This document shows, piece by piece, positions 25,814 to 37,191 of a stretch of 64,000 nucleotides of DNA. Position 1 is the stretch's first letter, and every line of letters begins with the position of its first letter. The stretch is taken from the NCBI GenBank assembly GCA_001953215.1, contig CP019169.1, positions 868,001-932,000 on the forward strand, read 5' to 3'. Source of the DNA: Betaproteobacteria bacterium GR16-43. GTDB lineage: Bacteria > Pseudomonadota > Gammaproteobacteria > Burkholderiales > Usitatibacteraceae. The notes below the pieces were generated by a model. The model did no database searches, was not told the origin of the DNA, and saw only the letters and a list, made by a program, of their open reading frames with translations. A program made the position numbers and the translations under genes.

Positions 25814-25928
25814 GCGAAAGGCGTCCTCCGCAGATAAACACAGATAAACGCCGATAAACCAAAGACAAGAATTGGTTTGGCCTTTCATCTGCGTTTATCT
25901 GTGTTTATCTGCGGAGAGCGCCTTTCGC
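25814..25928. repeat. Palindromic element G (CAGATAAACA family)
   Basis: Left arm 25814-25855 and right arm 25887-25928 are 42-nt near-perfect inverted copies, starting GCGAAAGGCG and containing tandem CAGATAAACA units. The centre has a small AAACCA/TGGTTT stem. It occupies the gap between the bifunctional hydratase/dehydrogenase and the thiolase. The arms closely match element H at 37.2 kb. Confidence 0.88.
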
Positions 25929-25960
25929 CTTTGACTTGGCCTTTGCTTTAGGAGAACCAC

Positions 25961-27139
25961 ATGCGTGAAGCAGTGATCGTGTCGACGGCCCGCACGGGCC
26001 TCGCGAAGAGCTGGAAAGGCGCCCTCAACATGACCCACGGCGCGACCATGGCGGGCCACGTCGTGAAGGCCGCCGTCGAGCGCGCGAAGGTCGACCCCGC
26101 CGAGGTCGAGGACATCATCATGGGCTGCGGCTACCCCGAGGGCGCCACGGGCGTGAACGTCGCCCGCCAGGCGGGCCTGCGCGCGGGCCTGCCCGTGACC
26201 AGCACCGGCGTCACCGTGAGCCGCTTCTGTTCTTCGGGACTGCAGGCGATCGCGATGGCGGCGCATGCGGTGATCGTCGACGGTTCGCCCGTCATGGTCG
26301 CGGGCGGCGTCGAGTCGATCTCGTGCGTGCAGCAGCACGCGAACCAGCACATGCGCCGCGAAGGCTGGCTCCTGGAGAACAAGCCCTCGCTCTACATGAC
26401 GATGCTGGAGACCGCCGAGAACGTGGCCAAGCGCTACAAGATCCCGCGCGACGTGCAGGACGAATATGGCGTGCGCTCGCAGTTGCGGGCCGCCGGCGCG
26501 GCCGCCGCGGGAAAGACCCGCGACGAGATCGTCCCCTTCCCCACCATCATGGGCATGGGCGACAAGGACAGCGGCAAGCTCTTCTCGAAGGAAGTCGTGC
26601 TCGATTCCGACGAGGGCATCCGCGCCGACACGACGCTGGAAGGGGTTTCGAAGATCAAGTCCGCGGTCCCCGGCGGCGTGGTGGCCGCGGGCAACGCGAG
26701 CCAGTTCTCCGATGGCGCCTCGGCGTGCGTGCTCATGGATTCGAAGCTGGCCGAGAAGCGCGGCATCCAGCCCCTCGGGATCTTCCGCGGCTTCGCGGTC
26801 GCCGGCTGCGAGCCCGACGAGATGGGCATCGGCCCGGTGTTCGCGGTGCCGCGCCTGCTCGAGCGCGCGGGCCTCAAGGTCGCCGATATCGGGCTCTGGG
26901 AATTGAACGAGGCCTTCGCGGTGCAGGTGCTCTACTGCCGCGACAAGCTCGGCATCCCCGACGATCGCCTCAACGTGAACGGCGGTTCGATCGCCGTCGG
27001 GCACCCCTTCGGCATGACCGGTGCGCGGCTCGTGGGCCACGCGCTGATCGAGGGCAAGCGCCGCGGCGTGAAGTACGTGGTGGCGACGATGTGCGTCGCC
27101 GGCGGCATCGGCGCCGCGGGCCTGTTCGAGGTGGCGTGA
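25961..27139 (+). CDS. Acetyl-CoA acyltransferase (thiolase)
   Basis: 392-aa degradative-type thiolase that cleaves 3-ketoacyl-CoA. The nucleophilic Cys lies in [15 protein letters not shown]. The second site has [20 protein letters not shown] with His, and [14 protein letters not shown] with the acid/base Cys. ATG 25961 follows TTTAGGAGAACC. It heads a tight operon with an SDR and a phosphotransferase; its stop overlaps the SDR start by one base. Confidence 0.93.
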   Translation: MREAVIVSTARTGLAKSWKGALNMTHGATMAGHVVKAAVERAKVDPAEVEDIIMGCGYPEGATGVNVARQAGLRAGLPVTSTGVTVSRFCSSGLQAIAMAAHAVIVDGSPVMVAGGVESISCVQQHANQHMRREGWLLENKPSLYMTMLETAENVAKRYKIPRDVQDEYGVRSQLRAAGAAAAGKTRDEIVPFPTIMGMGDKDSGKLFSKEVVLDSDEGIRADTTLEGVSKIKSAVPGGVVAAGNASQFSDGASACVLMDSKLAEKRGIQPLGIFRGFAVAGCEPDEMGIGPVFAVPRLLERAGLKVADIGLWELNEAFAVQVLYCRDKLGIPDDRLNVNGGSIAVGHPFGMTGARLVGHALIEGKRRGVKYVVATMCVAGGIGAAGLFEVA

Positions 27140-27912
27140 TGGGCGCGCGCGATCTCTTCGACTTGAAAGGCCAGGTGGCACTCGTCACGGGCGGCTCGCG
27201 CGGGCTGGGCCTGCAGATCGCCGAAGGCCTGGGCGAGATGGGCTGCAAGGTCGCGATCACGGCGCGCAAGGCCGACGAGCTGGCCGAAGGCAAGGCGCGC
27301 CTGGAGAAGCTCGGCATCGAAGTCCTCACCGTCGTCGGCGACCTCGGCAAGCCCGAGGGCATTCCCGCGCTGGTCGATGCGGTGCTCGCGAAGTTCGGCA
27401 CGATCGACATCCTCGTGAACAACGCCGGCGCCACCTGGGGCGCGCCCGCCGAGGCCTATCCCGACGAGGCGTGGCACAAGGTCATGAACCTGAACGTGAA
27501 CGCGATGTTCTTCCTCTCCCGCGAAGTGGCGAAGAAGGCGATGATTCCGAAGAAGGGCGGGCGCATCATCAACGTGGCCTCGATCGCGGGGCTGCGCGGC
27601 GGTCCGCCCGACATGCACACCGTGGCCTACAACACCTCGAAGGCCGCGGCGATCAACCTCACCCGCGCGCTCGCCTCCGAGTGGGGCCACTTCGAGATCC
27701 GCGTGAACGCGATCTGCCCGGGCTTCTTCCCGTCGAAGATGGCGAGCGGCATCCTGGAGAAGATCGGCGATCGCGTCGTGAAGAACACGCCGCTGGGCCG
27801 CCTGGGCGGCGACGAGGACTTGAAGGGCGCCGCGATCTTCCTCGCGTCGAAGGCTTCGCGCCACATCACCGGCCAGCACATCGTCGTCGACGGGGGCATC
27901 AGCATCGCATGA
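27139..27912 (+). CDS. Short-chain dehydrogenase/reductase
   Basis: 257-aa classical SDR. The NAD(P) motif is TGGSRGLGLQIA, NNAG is present in DILVNNAGATWG, and the catalytic Ser-Tyr-Lys is in INVASIAGLRG and YNTSKAAAIN. It probably oxidises a 3-hydroxyacyl-CoA or related alcohol. It overlaps the thiolase by one base and the phosphotransferase as ATGA. Confidence 0.9.
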   Translation: MGARDLFDLKGQVALVTGGSRGLGLQIAEGLGEMGCKVAITARKADELAEGKARLEKLGIEVLTVVGDLGKPEGIPALVDAVLAKFGTIDILVNNAGATWGAPAEAYPDEAWHKVMNLNVNAMFFLSREVAKKAMIPKKGGRIINVASIAGLRGGPPDMHTVAYNTSKAAAINLTRALASEWGHFEIRVNAICPGFFPSKMASGILEKIGDRVVKNTPLGRLGGDEDLKGAAIFLASKASRHITGQHIVVDGGISIA

Positions 27913-28970
27913 GCTTCGAGAAATTCACCGGCACGCGCCCGGTCGCCCCGCAGCATGCGTTCGACGCGAACCGCCTCGCGGAGTGGATGCGCGCGAACGT
28001 GGACTCGGCCATCGGCCCGCTGGAGATCGCCCAGTTCAAGGGCGGTCAATCCAATCCCACGTACCTCGTCTCCGGCGGAGGCAAGCGCTATGCATTGCGC
28101 CGGAAGCCACCGGGCAAGCTCCTGCCCTCCGCGCACGCCGTCGATCGCGAGTACCGCGTGATGACGGCGCTCGGCAACACCGATGTTCCCGTGCCGAAGA
28201 CCTACGCGCTGTGCGAAGACCCCGAGGTGATCGGCACCGCGTTCTTCCTCATGGACTACCTCGAGGGCCGCGTGCTCTGGGACCCGCAGCTCCCGGGGTT
28301 CACGCCGGCCGAGCGCGCCGCGCACTACGAGGAGATGGGCCGCGTCATCGCGGCGCTGCACAAGGTGGACGTCCAGGCCGCGGGCCTCGAGAGCTACGGC
28401 AAGAGCGGCAACTATCTTTCGCGCCAGATCGATCGCTGGAGCAAGCAGTACCGCGCCTCGGAGACCGAGACCATCGAGGCGATGGATCGACTCATCGAAT
28501 GGCTGCCCGCCAACATTCCCGCCGGCGACGAGACTTCCGTCGTGCATGGCGACTATCGCATCGACAACGTGGTGTTCCATCCCACCGAGCCGCGCATCCT
28601 CGGCGTGCTCGACTGGGAGCTCTCGACGCTGGGTCATCCGCTCGCCGACTTCGCCTACCACTGCATGACGTGGCGGATGCCGGGCGGGGCTCACGCGCGC
28701 GGGCTGCTCGATGCCGACTTCGCGGGACTGGGGATTCCCGACGAATCGGCGTACGTCGCGGCGTACTGCAAGCGCACGGGCCGCGACGGCATCGAGAACT
28801 GGGACTACTACCTCGCCTTCAACATGTTCCGCCTTGCCGCGATCCTGCAAGGCGTCATGGCGCGCGCGCTGCAGGGGAATGCAGCGAGCGCGGAAGCGCT
28901 GGAAGCGGGCAAGCGCGCGCGTCCGATCGGCGAAGAAGGCTGGCGGCAAGCGCAGCGACTCATCAAGTAA
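27909..28970 (+). CDS. ACAD10-type phosphotransferase (APH family)
   Basis: 353-aa kinase-fold protein. [24 protein letters not shown] forms the nucleotide-binding lobe. [15 protein letters not shown] carries the catalytic Asp and [20 protein letters not shown] the metal-binding Asp. Relatives are fused or adjacent to acyl-CoA dehydrogenases and are thought to phosphorylate 4-hydroxyacyl-CoA during beta-oxidation. Here it precedes an acyl-CoA dehydrogenase by 13 nt, which supports that role. Confidence 0.88.
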   Translation: MSFEKFTGTRPVAPQHAFDANRLAEWMRANVDSAIGPLEIAQFKGGQSNPTYLVSGGGKRYALRRKPPGKLLPSAHAVDREYRVMTALGNTDVPVPKTYALCEDPEVIGTAFFLMDYLEGRVLWDPQLPGFTPAERAAHYEEMGRVIAALHKVDVQAAGLESYGKSGNYLSRQIDRWSKQYRASETETIEAMDRLIEWLPANIPAGDETSVVHGDYRIDNVVFHPTEPRILGVLDWELSTLGHPLADFAYHCMTWRMPGGAHARGLLDADFAGLGIPDESAYVAAYCKRTGRDGIENWDYYLAFNMFRLAAILQGVMARALQGNAASAEALEAGKRARPIGEEGWRQAQRLIK

Positions 28971-28983
28971 GGGGGGGCGGGAC

Positions 28984-30201
<1,218 letters not shown>

Positions 30202-30213
30202 CGAGGCCAGTCC

Positions 30214-31890
30214 ATGACGAACCTGCACCATGCCGTGTGGCCCCGCGAAGTTCCGAAGCACCTGGAGCTTCCCGAGACGAGCGTTTGGTACAACCTCGAA
30301 GTCTCGGCGAGGCGGTATCCGCGGAAGGCCGCGTTCATCTGCTACGACAACACGCTGACGTACGCGCGCCTCCAGTCCGAGGCCGAGGCGATGGCGGGTT
30401 TCCTGCAACAGGACCTGAAGGTGGCCAAGGGCGACCGCGTGCTGCTCTTCATGCAGAACAGCCTGCAGTTCGTGATCGCCTACTACGCGATCCTGCGCGC
30501 CGACGCGGTGGTGGTGCCGATCAACCCGATGAACCTCACCGAGGAGTTGCGCCACTACGTGAAGGATTGCGGGGCGAAGGTGGCCGTGGTCGCGCAGGAG
30601 TTGTGGCCGCAGGCCGCGCCGCTCGCCGCGCCAGATGCGCTCGGGCACGCTGCGATCGGCCATGCGATCGTCGCCGCGTACGCCGACTACCTCACCGAGC
30701 CCACGGACCTCAAGGTTCCCGATGCGTTCAAGCTGCCGCGGCAGGCGATCGCGGGGCCGAACATCACGCTTTGGTCCGATGCGATGGGCAAGCGTCGCGC
30801 GCCTGGCGTGCACACGGCGAAGCCCGACGACCTCGCGGTGATGCCGTACACGTCGGGCACCACCGGGCAACCGAAGGGTTGCATGCACTCGCACCGCACG
30901 TTGATGAGCACCGCGGTCTTCGGCGTCGAGTGGTTCAAGATTTCCCACGAGGTGAGCTACCTCGGCGTGCTCCCGTACTTCCACGTGACGGGCATGCAGA
31001 ACAGCATGAACACGCCGATCTTCAGCGGCGGCACCGTGATCCTGCTGCCACGCTGGGACCGCGAGGTCGCCGGGCCGCTCATCGCGCGCTACAACGTGAC
31101 CGCGTGGACGCTGATCCCGACGATGGTGGTGGACCTCCTCGCGAGCCCGAACGCCGCGAACTGGGACCTCTCGAGCCTGCAGCGCATGAGCGGCGGCGGC
31201 GCCGCGATGCCCGAGGCGATCGCCACCAAGCTGAAGGAGCTCTGCGGCATCGCGTTCGTCGAGGGCTACGGCCTCACCGAGACGATGGCGCCTTCGCACG
31301 TGAACCCGCCCGACCGCCCGAAGAAGCAGTGCCTCGGCATCCCGTTCATCGACACGGATTCGCGCATCGTCGATCCGGCCACGCTCGAGGAGCTGCCGGT
31401 GGGCGAAGTGGGCGAGATCGTCACGGCGGGCCCGCAGGTCTTCCTGGGCTACTGGGGAAACCCGAAGGCCACGGCCGAAGCGTTCTTCGAGCGCGACGGG
31501 AAGCGCTTCTTCCGCACGGGCGACCTGGGCCGCATGGACGAAGAGGGTTACTTCTTCCTGGTCGATCGCCTCAAGCGCATGATCAACGCGCACGGCCTGA
31601 AGGTGTGGCCGGCCGAGGTGGAGGCGCTGCTCTACGGCCACCCGGACGTGCAGGAAGCGTGCGTGATCGCCGCCAGGGACGCGCAGCGCGGCGAGACCGT
31701 GAAGGCGATGGTCGTGCTGAAGCCCGCCAGCCGCGGCAAGGTGGAAGCCGAAGCCATCACCACGTGGGCGCGCGAAAAGATGGCGGCCTACAAGGTGCCG
31801 CGCATCGTGGAATTCGTCGAATCGCTCCCGCGCTCGGCCACCGGCAAGATCCTCTGGCGCGAACTCCAGGAACGCGAGAACAAGAAATAA
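30214..31890 (+). CDS. Long-chain fatty-acid--CoA ligase (AMP-forming)
   Basis: 558-aa adenylate-forming enzyme that activates a carboxylic acid as its CoA thioester. The P-loop is PYTSGTTGQPKGCMHSH, the A5 motif is EGYGLTETM, A7 is FFRTGDLGRMDEEGY and the C-terminal catalytic Lys is in RSATGKILWREL. It closes the catabolic operon and supplies its substrates. The exact acid is not evident. Confidence 0.92.
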   Translation: MTNLHHAVWPREVPKHLELPETSVWYNLEVSARRYPRKAAFICYDNTLTYARLQSEAEAMAGFLQQDLKVAKGDRVLLFMQNSLQFVIAYYAILRADAVVVPINPMNLTEELRHYVKDCGAKVAVVAQELWPQAAPLAAPDALGHAAIGHAIVAAYADYLTEPTDLKVPDAFKLPRQAIAGPNITLWSDAMGKRRAPGVHTAKPDDLAVMPYTSGTTGQPKGCMHSHRTLMSTAVFGVEWFKISHEVSYLGVLPYFHVTGMQNSMNTPIFSGGTVILLPRWDREVAGPLIARYNVTAWTLIPTMVVDLLASPNAANWDLSSLQRMSGGGAAMPEAIATKLKELCGIAFVEGYGLTETMAPSHVNPPDRPKKQCLGIPFIDTDSRIVDPATLEELPVGEVGEIVTAGPQVFLGYWGNPKATAEAFFERDGKRFFRTGDLGRMDEEGYFFLVDRLKRMINAHGLKVWPAEVEALLYGHPDVQEACVIAARDAQRGETVKAMVVLKPASRGKVEAEAITTWAREKMAAYKVPRIVEFVESLPRSATGKILWRELQERENKK

Positions 31891-31894
31891 TCGA

Positions 31895-31993
31895 AATAAT
31901 TGGGGTCAGACTCCCATTAAGCTAATCGGTCCGGCTCTCTCGCTGCACGGCGAGAGGGCGGATTAACTTAATGGGAGTCTGACCCCAATTATT
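31895..31993. repeat. Palindromic element E (GGGGTCAG family, subtype 1)
   Basis: Arms 31895-31927 and 31961-31993 are 33-nt inverted copies with one mismatch and are almost identical to those of element B. The centre contains its own perfect stem, CTCTCGC/GCGAGAG, unlike that of B. It lies between convergent genes, right behind the CoA-ligase stop. Confidence 0.9.
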
Positions 31994-31994
31994 C

Positions 31995-32204
31995 TTACAG
32001 GTACTTCTGGTAGTCCGTGTACGACAGCCCGTAGACCATCCGGGTGCGCTCGATGAAGCGGCGCAGCTCGGCGGGGCCTTTCTTCGCGGCTTGCACGGCG
32101 AGTTGCTCGCCCGTGTTCGGCGTGGACTGCGCCTGCGCGACGGGAACCAGGGTGATGCCCGCGGCAACGGCGGCCGCGGCGAAACGAAGCGTGGAACGGT
32201 TCAT
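31995..32204 (-). CDS. Small exported protein of unknown function
   Basis: 69 aa. The N-terminal signal peptide MNRSTLRFAAAAVAAGITLV ends at AQAQ, leaving ~45 residues (TPNTGEQLAVQAAKKGPAEL, then RRFIERTRMVYGLSYTDYQK). ATG 32204 follows AGGAG at good spacing. Its stop touches element E. The 237 bases upstream of it hold no convincing gene. Confidence 0.65.
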   Translation of the reverse strand: MNRSTLRFAAAAVAAGITLVPVAQAQSTPNTGEQLAVQAAKKGPAELRRFIERTRMVYGLSYTDYQKYL

Positions 32205-32441
32205 CGTGATCTCCTGCGGTGACTGGGGGGACCGCAGGAACAAGGTTAGGCATCCGCCTTGGACGGCGCGACCTCCGTGCGACAGGATGCGCCGGCGCGG
32301 GAATGGACGGCGCCTGGAACCGGGTTTCGCGCCGGCAGCGGGCAAGACACTTTCGTGTCCACGCGCGCGCCGGCCGGCATGTTGTTGAACACCCACACCC
32401 GCGAGGGTGCGTGCCGGCCCCCGAAGAAGGCCTTGAGGAAA

Positions 32442-32696
32442 CTAGGCAGCTTCACGGGCGCTCTCGTCGTTGGCGGCTTCGGCGGTCCGCGCGGCTTCTT
32501 CGGCGCGGACACGGGCGTCGGCCTTCACGATCGCGCCCAGCACGCAGGCCGGAGAGGACGTGGACTCGATGGCGCCGAGGTGCGGGAGGAGCAGGCTGCC
32601 GCGTTCGCCGTTCAGGGCCAGCCAGACGTGCAGCGCGGCAACGGCTGCGACGGGGGCGGTGATCGCGAAGAGCAGGCTCAGGTTCTGGACTTCCAT
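32442..32696 (-). CDS. Small single-pass membrane protein (paralogue of 12868-13089)
   Basis: 84 aa from ATG 32696, with AAGGAAA upstream. One membrane segment (NLSLLFAITAPVAAVAALHV) is followed by NGERGSLLLP and an Ala/Glu-rich tail. The GERG-x-L-x-x-P motif at the membrane boundary matches the gene at 12.9 kb. Role unknown. Confidence 0.65.
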   Translation of the reverse strand: MEVQNLSLLFAITAPVAAVAALHVWLALNGERGSLLLPHLGAIESTSSPACVLGAIVKADARVRAEEAARTAEAANDESAREAA

Positions 32697-32849
32697 GGTG
32701 CGTTTCCTTTTTGGTGGGCGCGGTGTGTTTCGCGCTGGAACCCACTTTACGGATCGCACCCGCGCCAGTCCGTGGCGCGTTCTGCCGATTACAGATGAAA
32801 TTGTGGACACGGGAAAGTGCGCTTTGGCACAGTCCCTGCCCCCGGAGCC

Positions 32850-33440
32850 CTACGCCAGCAGGGCGGCCTTGATGGCGCCGGTGGCCTGCAGCTCCAGCCA
32901 CGTGACCGGCAGCATGATGACGAGCTGGCACGCGATCAGCACCAGCACCGGCGTGATGTCCACGCCGCCGATGTTGGGGACGACCTTCCGGAAGGGCTTC
33001 AGGAAGGGCCGGGTCAGCGCGTCGAAGAACGGCGCCACCGGATGGTAGGGATTCACCCAGGACAGCAGCGCCTGGATGAACACGGCGCCCATCACGATGT
33101 AGACCGAGAGCCGCACCAGCTTCACGAGCGCCAGGAAGAGCGCCGGCGTGAGCGCGCCGGGGTTGTCGGTGAGCTGGGCCCCGAAGAGCAACAGCAGGAC
33201 CACCTGCAGCAGGAATTCCCCGGCCCACGCCACCAGCAGCGAGGCGAGGTCCAGGCCCCACAGGCCCGGGATCACGCGGCGCAGCGGCTTCACCGCGAAA
33301 TCGGTGAGCGCCATCGTGAACTGCGCGATGGGATTGCGCGCGGGAGCCCGCAGCGCCTGCATCCAGAAGCGCACCAGCGCCGCAAGGATGAAGATGTGGA
33401 AGATGGCATCGACGACGAACGCCAGCGCGGTGATGAGCAT
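32850..33440 (-). CDS. yggT: YggT family membrane protein
   Basis: 196 aa with two tandem YggT repeats, each carrying hydrophobic helices and a PFRKVVPNIGGVDITPVLVL-like motif (the first copy reads PLRRVIPGLWGLDLASLL). YggT proteins are linked to cell-shape, division or osmotic functions. It follows proC and yggS on the same strand, a conserved order in proteobacteria. Confidence 0.9.
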   Translation of the reverse strand: MLITALAFVVDAIFHIFILAALVRFWMQALRAPARNPIAQFTMALTDFAVKPLRRVIPGLWGLDLASLLVAWAGEFLLQVVLLLLFGAQLTDNPGALTPALFLALVKLVRLSVYIVMGAVFIQALLSWVNPYHPVAPFFDALTRPFLKPFRKVVPNIGGVDITPVLVLIACQLVIMLPVTWLELQATGAIKAALLA

Positions 33441-33446
33441 CCCGGT

Positions 33447-34259
33447 TCAGCCTTTCCCGAATTCTTCGCCCAGCTCCCGCGAGCGCTCGGCTGCGGCCTT
33501 CACCGCTTCGACGAACTTCTCGCGCACGAGGTGGCCTTCCATCACCGAGAGGGCGCGCTCGGTGGTCCCACCCTTCGAGGTGACATTGGCGCGCAGCCGC
33601 GCCGGATCTTCGTTGCGTTCGACGGCGAGCTTGGCCGCGCCGACGAAAGTCCACAACGCGAGCGTGCGGGCCTTCTCGGGTGCGAGGCCCAGGTCGCGCG
33701 CCGCGGCCTCCAGCGCTTCCATCGCATAGAAGACGTAGGCCGGCCCGCTGCCGGAGACGGCGGTGACCGCATCGAGATCGCCTTCGCGATCGAACCAGAC
33801 CGTGGCACCCACGGCACCGAGAAGGTCGTTGGCCGCGCGCCGGTCCGCCTCGGCCACGCCCTCGGAGGCGAAGAGGCCGGTCACGCCGGCGTGCACGAGC
33901 GCGGGGGTGTTCGGCATCGCGCGCACGAGGCGCGTGTAGCCCCCCAGCCAGCGCGCGAGGTCGACCAGCCGGATGCCGGCCGCGATCGACACCACGAGTT
34001 GTTTCCGGAGATGCGGCCGGATGGAGGCCGCCGCCTCGCGCATCACCTGCGGCTTCACGGCGAGCACGATCACGTTGGCGTGCGCGATCTCCTCGCCCGG
34101 AGCCTCGACGGCGTTCACGTGGAAGTCCGCCGCGAGCTTTGCGCGGGCCGCGGCATTCGGCTCGACCACCAGCACGTCCTCGCCGCGCGTGCCCTTCGCG
34201 ACCAGCCCGCCGAGGATGGCCGCGGCCATGTTGCCGCCGCCGATGAATGCGACCTTCAT
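33447..34259 (-). CDS. proC: Pyrroline-5-carboxylate reductase
   Basis: 270 aa, last step of proline synthesis (NADPH). MKVAFIGGGNMAAAILGGLV is the Rossmann start. The family signature region covers ALVHAGVTGLFASEG, TAVSGSGPAYVFYAMEALEA and VTSKGGTTERALSVM. It overlaps yggS by 4 nt. proA lies 31 kb away in the same window. Confidence 0.95.
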   Translation of the reverse strand: MKVAFIGGGNMAAAILGGLVAKGTRGEDVLVVEPNAAARAKLAADFHVNAVEAPGEEIAHANVIVLAVKPQVMREAAASIRPHLRKQLVVSIAAGIRLVDLARWLGGYTRLVRAMPNTPALVHAGVTGLFASEGVAEADRRAANDLLGAVGATVWFDREGDLDAVTAVSGSGPAYVFYAMEALEAAARDLGLAPEKARTLALWTFVGAAKLAVERNEDPARLRANVTSKGGTTERALSVMEGHLVREKFVEAVKAAAERSRELGEEFGKG

Positions 34260-34939
34260 GCCGCCCTCTCCCGGCTCCCGAAAATCGCCGTGCCTATTCT
34301 CACCATGGTCGAGCCTTCCGCGATCGCAGCCTCCAGGTCGTCGGTCATGCCCATGGAGAGAGTGTCCAATGAATAGCCCGCATCGCGCAGGCCTTCGTAG
34401 AGGACGCGCAGCGTGGCGAACTCGCGGCGCTGGCGGGCGGTGTCCTCGGACGGCGCGGCGATGCCCATCAGGCCGCGCAGCTTGAGACCCGGGAGCGCAG
34501 CCACTGCCTCTGCGAGCGGCACGACCTCGTTCGCCTCCACCCCGCTCTTCGTGGCCTCGCCGCTGATGTTCACCTGGATGCAGACCTGCAGCGGTTCGCG
34601 GCCCGCCGGACGCGCCTTCGAAAGCGCCTCGGCGATCTTCACGCGGTCCAGGCCCTGGTACCAGTCGAAGGCCTGCGCCACGTCGCGCGCCTTGTTGCTC
34701 TGGAGGGGGCCGATGAAGTGCCAGCAGGCGCCCGCCTGCCCGATCGCGGCGATCTTGGGTATGGCCTCCTGCACATAGTTCTCGCCGAAATCCCGGCAGC
34801 CTGCGGCCAGGGCTTCGGAAATCATGTCGGGGGAACGGGTCTTGGACACGGCGACCAGGCGGACTTCGCGGCTATCCCCTTGTAATGCCTCGGAAATGCG
34901 CCGCCGTACACCTTGCAGGTTGGCGGCGATTGGGGACAT
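34256..34939 (-). CDS. yggS: PLP homeostasis protein (YggS/PROSC family)
   Basis: 227-aa single-domain PLP-binding protein without known catalysis that maintains pyridoxal phosphate and amino-acid balance. The PLP Lys is in LVAVSKTRSPDMI. GENYVQEAIPKI, WHFIGPLQSNKARDVA and SMGMTDDLEAAIAEGSTMVR are diagnostic. It is divergent from pilT with only 43 bp between, so the promoters must overlap. Confidence 0.95.
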   Translation of the reverse strand: MSPIAANLQGVRRRISEALQGDSREVRLVAVSKTRSPDMISEALAAGCRDFGENYVQEAIPKIAAIGQAGACWHFIGPLQSNKARDVAQAFDWYQGLDRVKIAEALSKARPAGREPLQVCIQVNISGEATKSGVEANEVVPLAEAVAALPGLKLRGLMGIAAPSEDTARQRREFATLRVLYEGLRDAGYSLDTLSMGMTDDLEAAIAEGSTMVRIGTAIFGSRERAA

Positions 34940-34982
34940 ACTAGGCTCGTTGTTCGAAGCGCAATTCTAACGGATCGACCCC

Positions 34983-36026
34983 ATGGACATCGCAGAGCTT
35001 CTCGCCTTTTCGGTCAAGAACAAGGCTTCGGACCTTCACCTCTCCGCCGGCCTGCCGCCGATGATTCGCGTGCACGGCGACGTGCGGCGCATCAACGTGC
35101 CCCCGCTCGAGCACAAGGACGTGCACGGGATGGTGTACGACATCATGAACGACTCGCAGCGCAAGGTTTACGAGGAAACGCTGGAGGTCGACTTCTCCTT
35201 CGAGATCCCCAACCTCGCCCGCTTCCGCGTGAACGCGTTCAACCAGAACCGCGGCGCCGGCGCCGTGTTCCGGACCATTCCGTCGAAGGTGCTGACGCTC
35301 GAGGAGCTGAACGCGCCGAAGATCTTCGCGGAGATCGCCAACCAGCCGCGCGGCCTCGTGCTCGTCACGGGCCCCACGGGTTCGGGCAAGTCGACCACGC
35401 TCGCGGCGATGGTCAACTACGTGAACGAGAACGAATACGGCCACATCCTCACCGTCGAGGATCCGATCGAATTCGTGCACGAAGCGAAGAAGTGCCTGAT
35501 CAACCAGCGCGAGGTCGGCCCGCACACCCTCTCGTTCTCGAACGCGCTGCGCAGCGCGCTGCGCGAGGACCCGGACATCATCCTCGTGGGCGAGATGCGA
35601 GACCTCGAAACCATCCGCCTCGCCATGACGGCCGCCGAAACGGGCCACCTGGTGTTCGGCACGCTGCACACGTCCTCGGCCGCCAAGACGGTCGACCGCA
35701 TCATCGACGTGTTCCCCGCCGCGGAAAAGGAAATGATCCGCGCGATGCTCTCGGAATCGCTGCGTGCGGTGATCTCGCAGACGCTGTGCAAGACCAAGGA
35801 CGGCACCGGCCGCGTCGCGGCGCACGAAATCATGATCGGCACGCCGGCCATCCGAAACCTGATCCGCGAGGCGAAGGTCGCGCAGATGTACTCCGCGATC
35901 CAGACCGGCCAGGCCATCGGCATGCAGACGCTCGACCAGAACCTGCTCGAACTCGTGAAACGCAACCTCGTCGCCCCGCCCGAAGCGCGCAACAAGGCGA
36001 TGAACAAGGACATGTTCCTCGGCTGA
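34983..36026 (+). CDS. pilT: Type IV pilus retraction ATPase PilT
   Basis: 347-aa hexameric AAA motor that disassembles pilin and drives twitching. The Walker A is TGPTGSGKST, the Asp box is TVEDPIEFVHEAKKC, Walker B is PDIILVGEMRDLETI and the His box is TGHLVFGTLHTSSA. The retraction-specific motif AIRNLIREAK is present near residue 295. pilU follows 25 nt later. Confidence 0.96.
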   Translation: MDIAELLAFSVKNKASDLHLSAGLPPMIRVHGDVRRINVPPLEHKDVHGMVYDIMNDSQRKVYEETLEVDFSFEIPNLARFRVNAFNQNRGAGAVFRTIPSKVLTLEELNAPKIFAEIANQPRGLVLVTGPTGSGKSTTLAAMVNYVNENEYGHILTVEDPIEFVHEAKKCLINQREVGPHTLSFSNALRSALREDPDIILVGEMRDLETIRLAMTAAETGHLVFGTLHTSSAAKTVDRIIDVFPAAEKEMIRAMLSESLRAVISQTLCKTKDGTGRVAAHEIMIGTPAIRNLIREAKVAQMYSAIQTGQAIGMQTLDQNLLELVKRNLVAPPEARNKAMNKDMFLG

Positions 36027-36051
36027 GGCCGACGGGACTGGAGGATCCACC

Positions 36052-37191
36052 ATGGAACGCGAACAGTCACTCAAGTTCATGCACGACCTGCTCCGCGCCC
36101 TCATCGCGCGCAAGGGCTCGGACCTCTTCATCACCGCGGGCTTCCCGCCGGCGATGAAGGTCGACGGCAAGGTGCAGCCCGTCTCGCAGCAGAGCTTGTC
36201 GCCGGTGCACTCGCAGGAGCTCGCCCGCTCGATCATGACGGACAAGCAGGCGGCGGAGTTCGAAGCCACGAACGAGTGCAACTTCGCGATCAGCCCCTCG
36301 GGCATCGGGCGCTTCCGCGTGAACGCGTTCGTGCAGCAGGGGCGCGTGGGCCTGGTGCTGCGCACGATCACCACCCAGATCCCGAAGTTCGACGACCTGG
36401 GCCTGCCCCACGTGCTGAAGGACGTGGCGATGACCAAGCGCGGCCTGGTCATCTTCGTGGGCGGCACGGGCTCGGGCAAGTCGACCTCGCTCGCCTCGAT
36501 GATCGGCCACCGGAACGAGAACAGCTACGGCCACATCATCACCATCGAGGACCCGGTCGAATACGTCCACGAGCACAAGAACTGCATCATCTCGCAGCGG
36601 GAAGTCGGCGTGGACACCGACAACTGGTTCGCCGCCCTGAAGAACACGCTGCGCCAGGCGCCCGACGTGATCCTCATCGGCGAGATCCGCGAACGCGAGA
36701 CGATGGAGTTCGCCATCGCCTTCGCGGAAACCGGCCACCTTTGCATGTCGACGCTGCACGCCAACAGCGCGAACCAGGCGCTGGACCGGATCATCAACTT
36801 CTTCCCGGAAGAGCGCCGCGCCCAGCTGCTGATGGACTTGTCGCTCAACCTGAAGGCCATCATCTCGCAGCGCCTGATCCCCAAGAAGGGCACCAAGGGG
36901 CGCGTGGCCGCGATCGAGATCCTGCTCAACTCGCCGCTCATGTCGGACCTCATCTTCAAGGGCGAGGTGCACGAGATGAAGGCGCTCGTGGCGCGCTCGC
37001 GCGAGCTCGGCATGCAGACGTTCGACCAGGCGCTGTTCGACCTCTTCGAGGCCGACATGATCACCTTCGAGGATGCGCTGCGGAACGCCGACTCGGTGAA
37101 CGACCTTCGCCTGAAGATCAAGCTCGAGAGCAAGAACGCGAAGAACCGCGACCTGGGTTCCGGCCTGGAGCACCTGGAGATCGTGAAGTAA
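36052..37191 (+). CDS. pilU: PilT-like ATPase PilU
   Basis: 379-aa retraction ATPase paralogue that assists PilT. Its P-loop is GGTGSGKSTSLASM, with TIEDPVEYVHEHKNC, PDVILIGEIRERETM and TGHLCMSTLHANSANQ. The C-terminal extension after ~345 is typical of PilU. Ribosome site GGAGGATCC. A long palindromic element with an embedded terminator follows one base after the stop. Confidence 0.95.
   Translation: MEREQSLKFMHDLLRALIARKGSDLFITAGFPPAMKVDGKVQPVSQQSLSPVHSQELARSIMTDKQAAEFEATNECNFAISPSGIGRFRVNAFVQQGRVGLVLRTITTQIPKFDDLGLPHVLKDVAMTKRGLVIFVGGTGSGKSTSLASMIGHRNENSYGHIITIEDPVEYVHEHKNCIISQREVGVDTDNWFAALKNTLRQAPDVILIGEIRERETMEFAIAFAETGHLCMSTLHANSANQALDRIINFFPEERRAQLLMDLSLNLKAIISQRLIPKKGTKGRVAAIEILLNSPLMSDLIFKGEVHEMKALVARSRELGMQTFDQALFDLFEADMITFEDALRNADSVNDLRLKIKLESKNAKNRDLGSGLEHLEIVK

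Noticed and set aside
32246-32512. 88-aa minus-strand frame with SRVWVFNNMPAGARVDTK
   Set aside because: It overlaps the end of the small membrane-protein gene, lacks a ribosome site and has a low-complexity start; not convincing.
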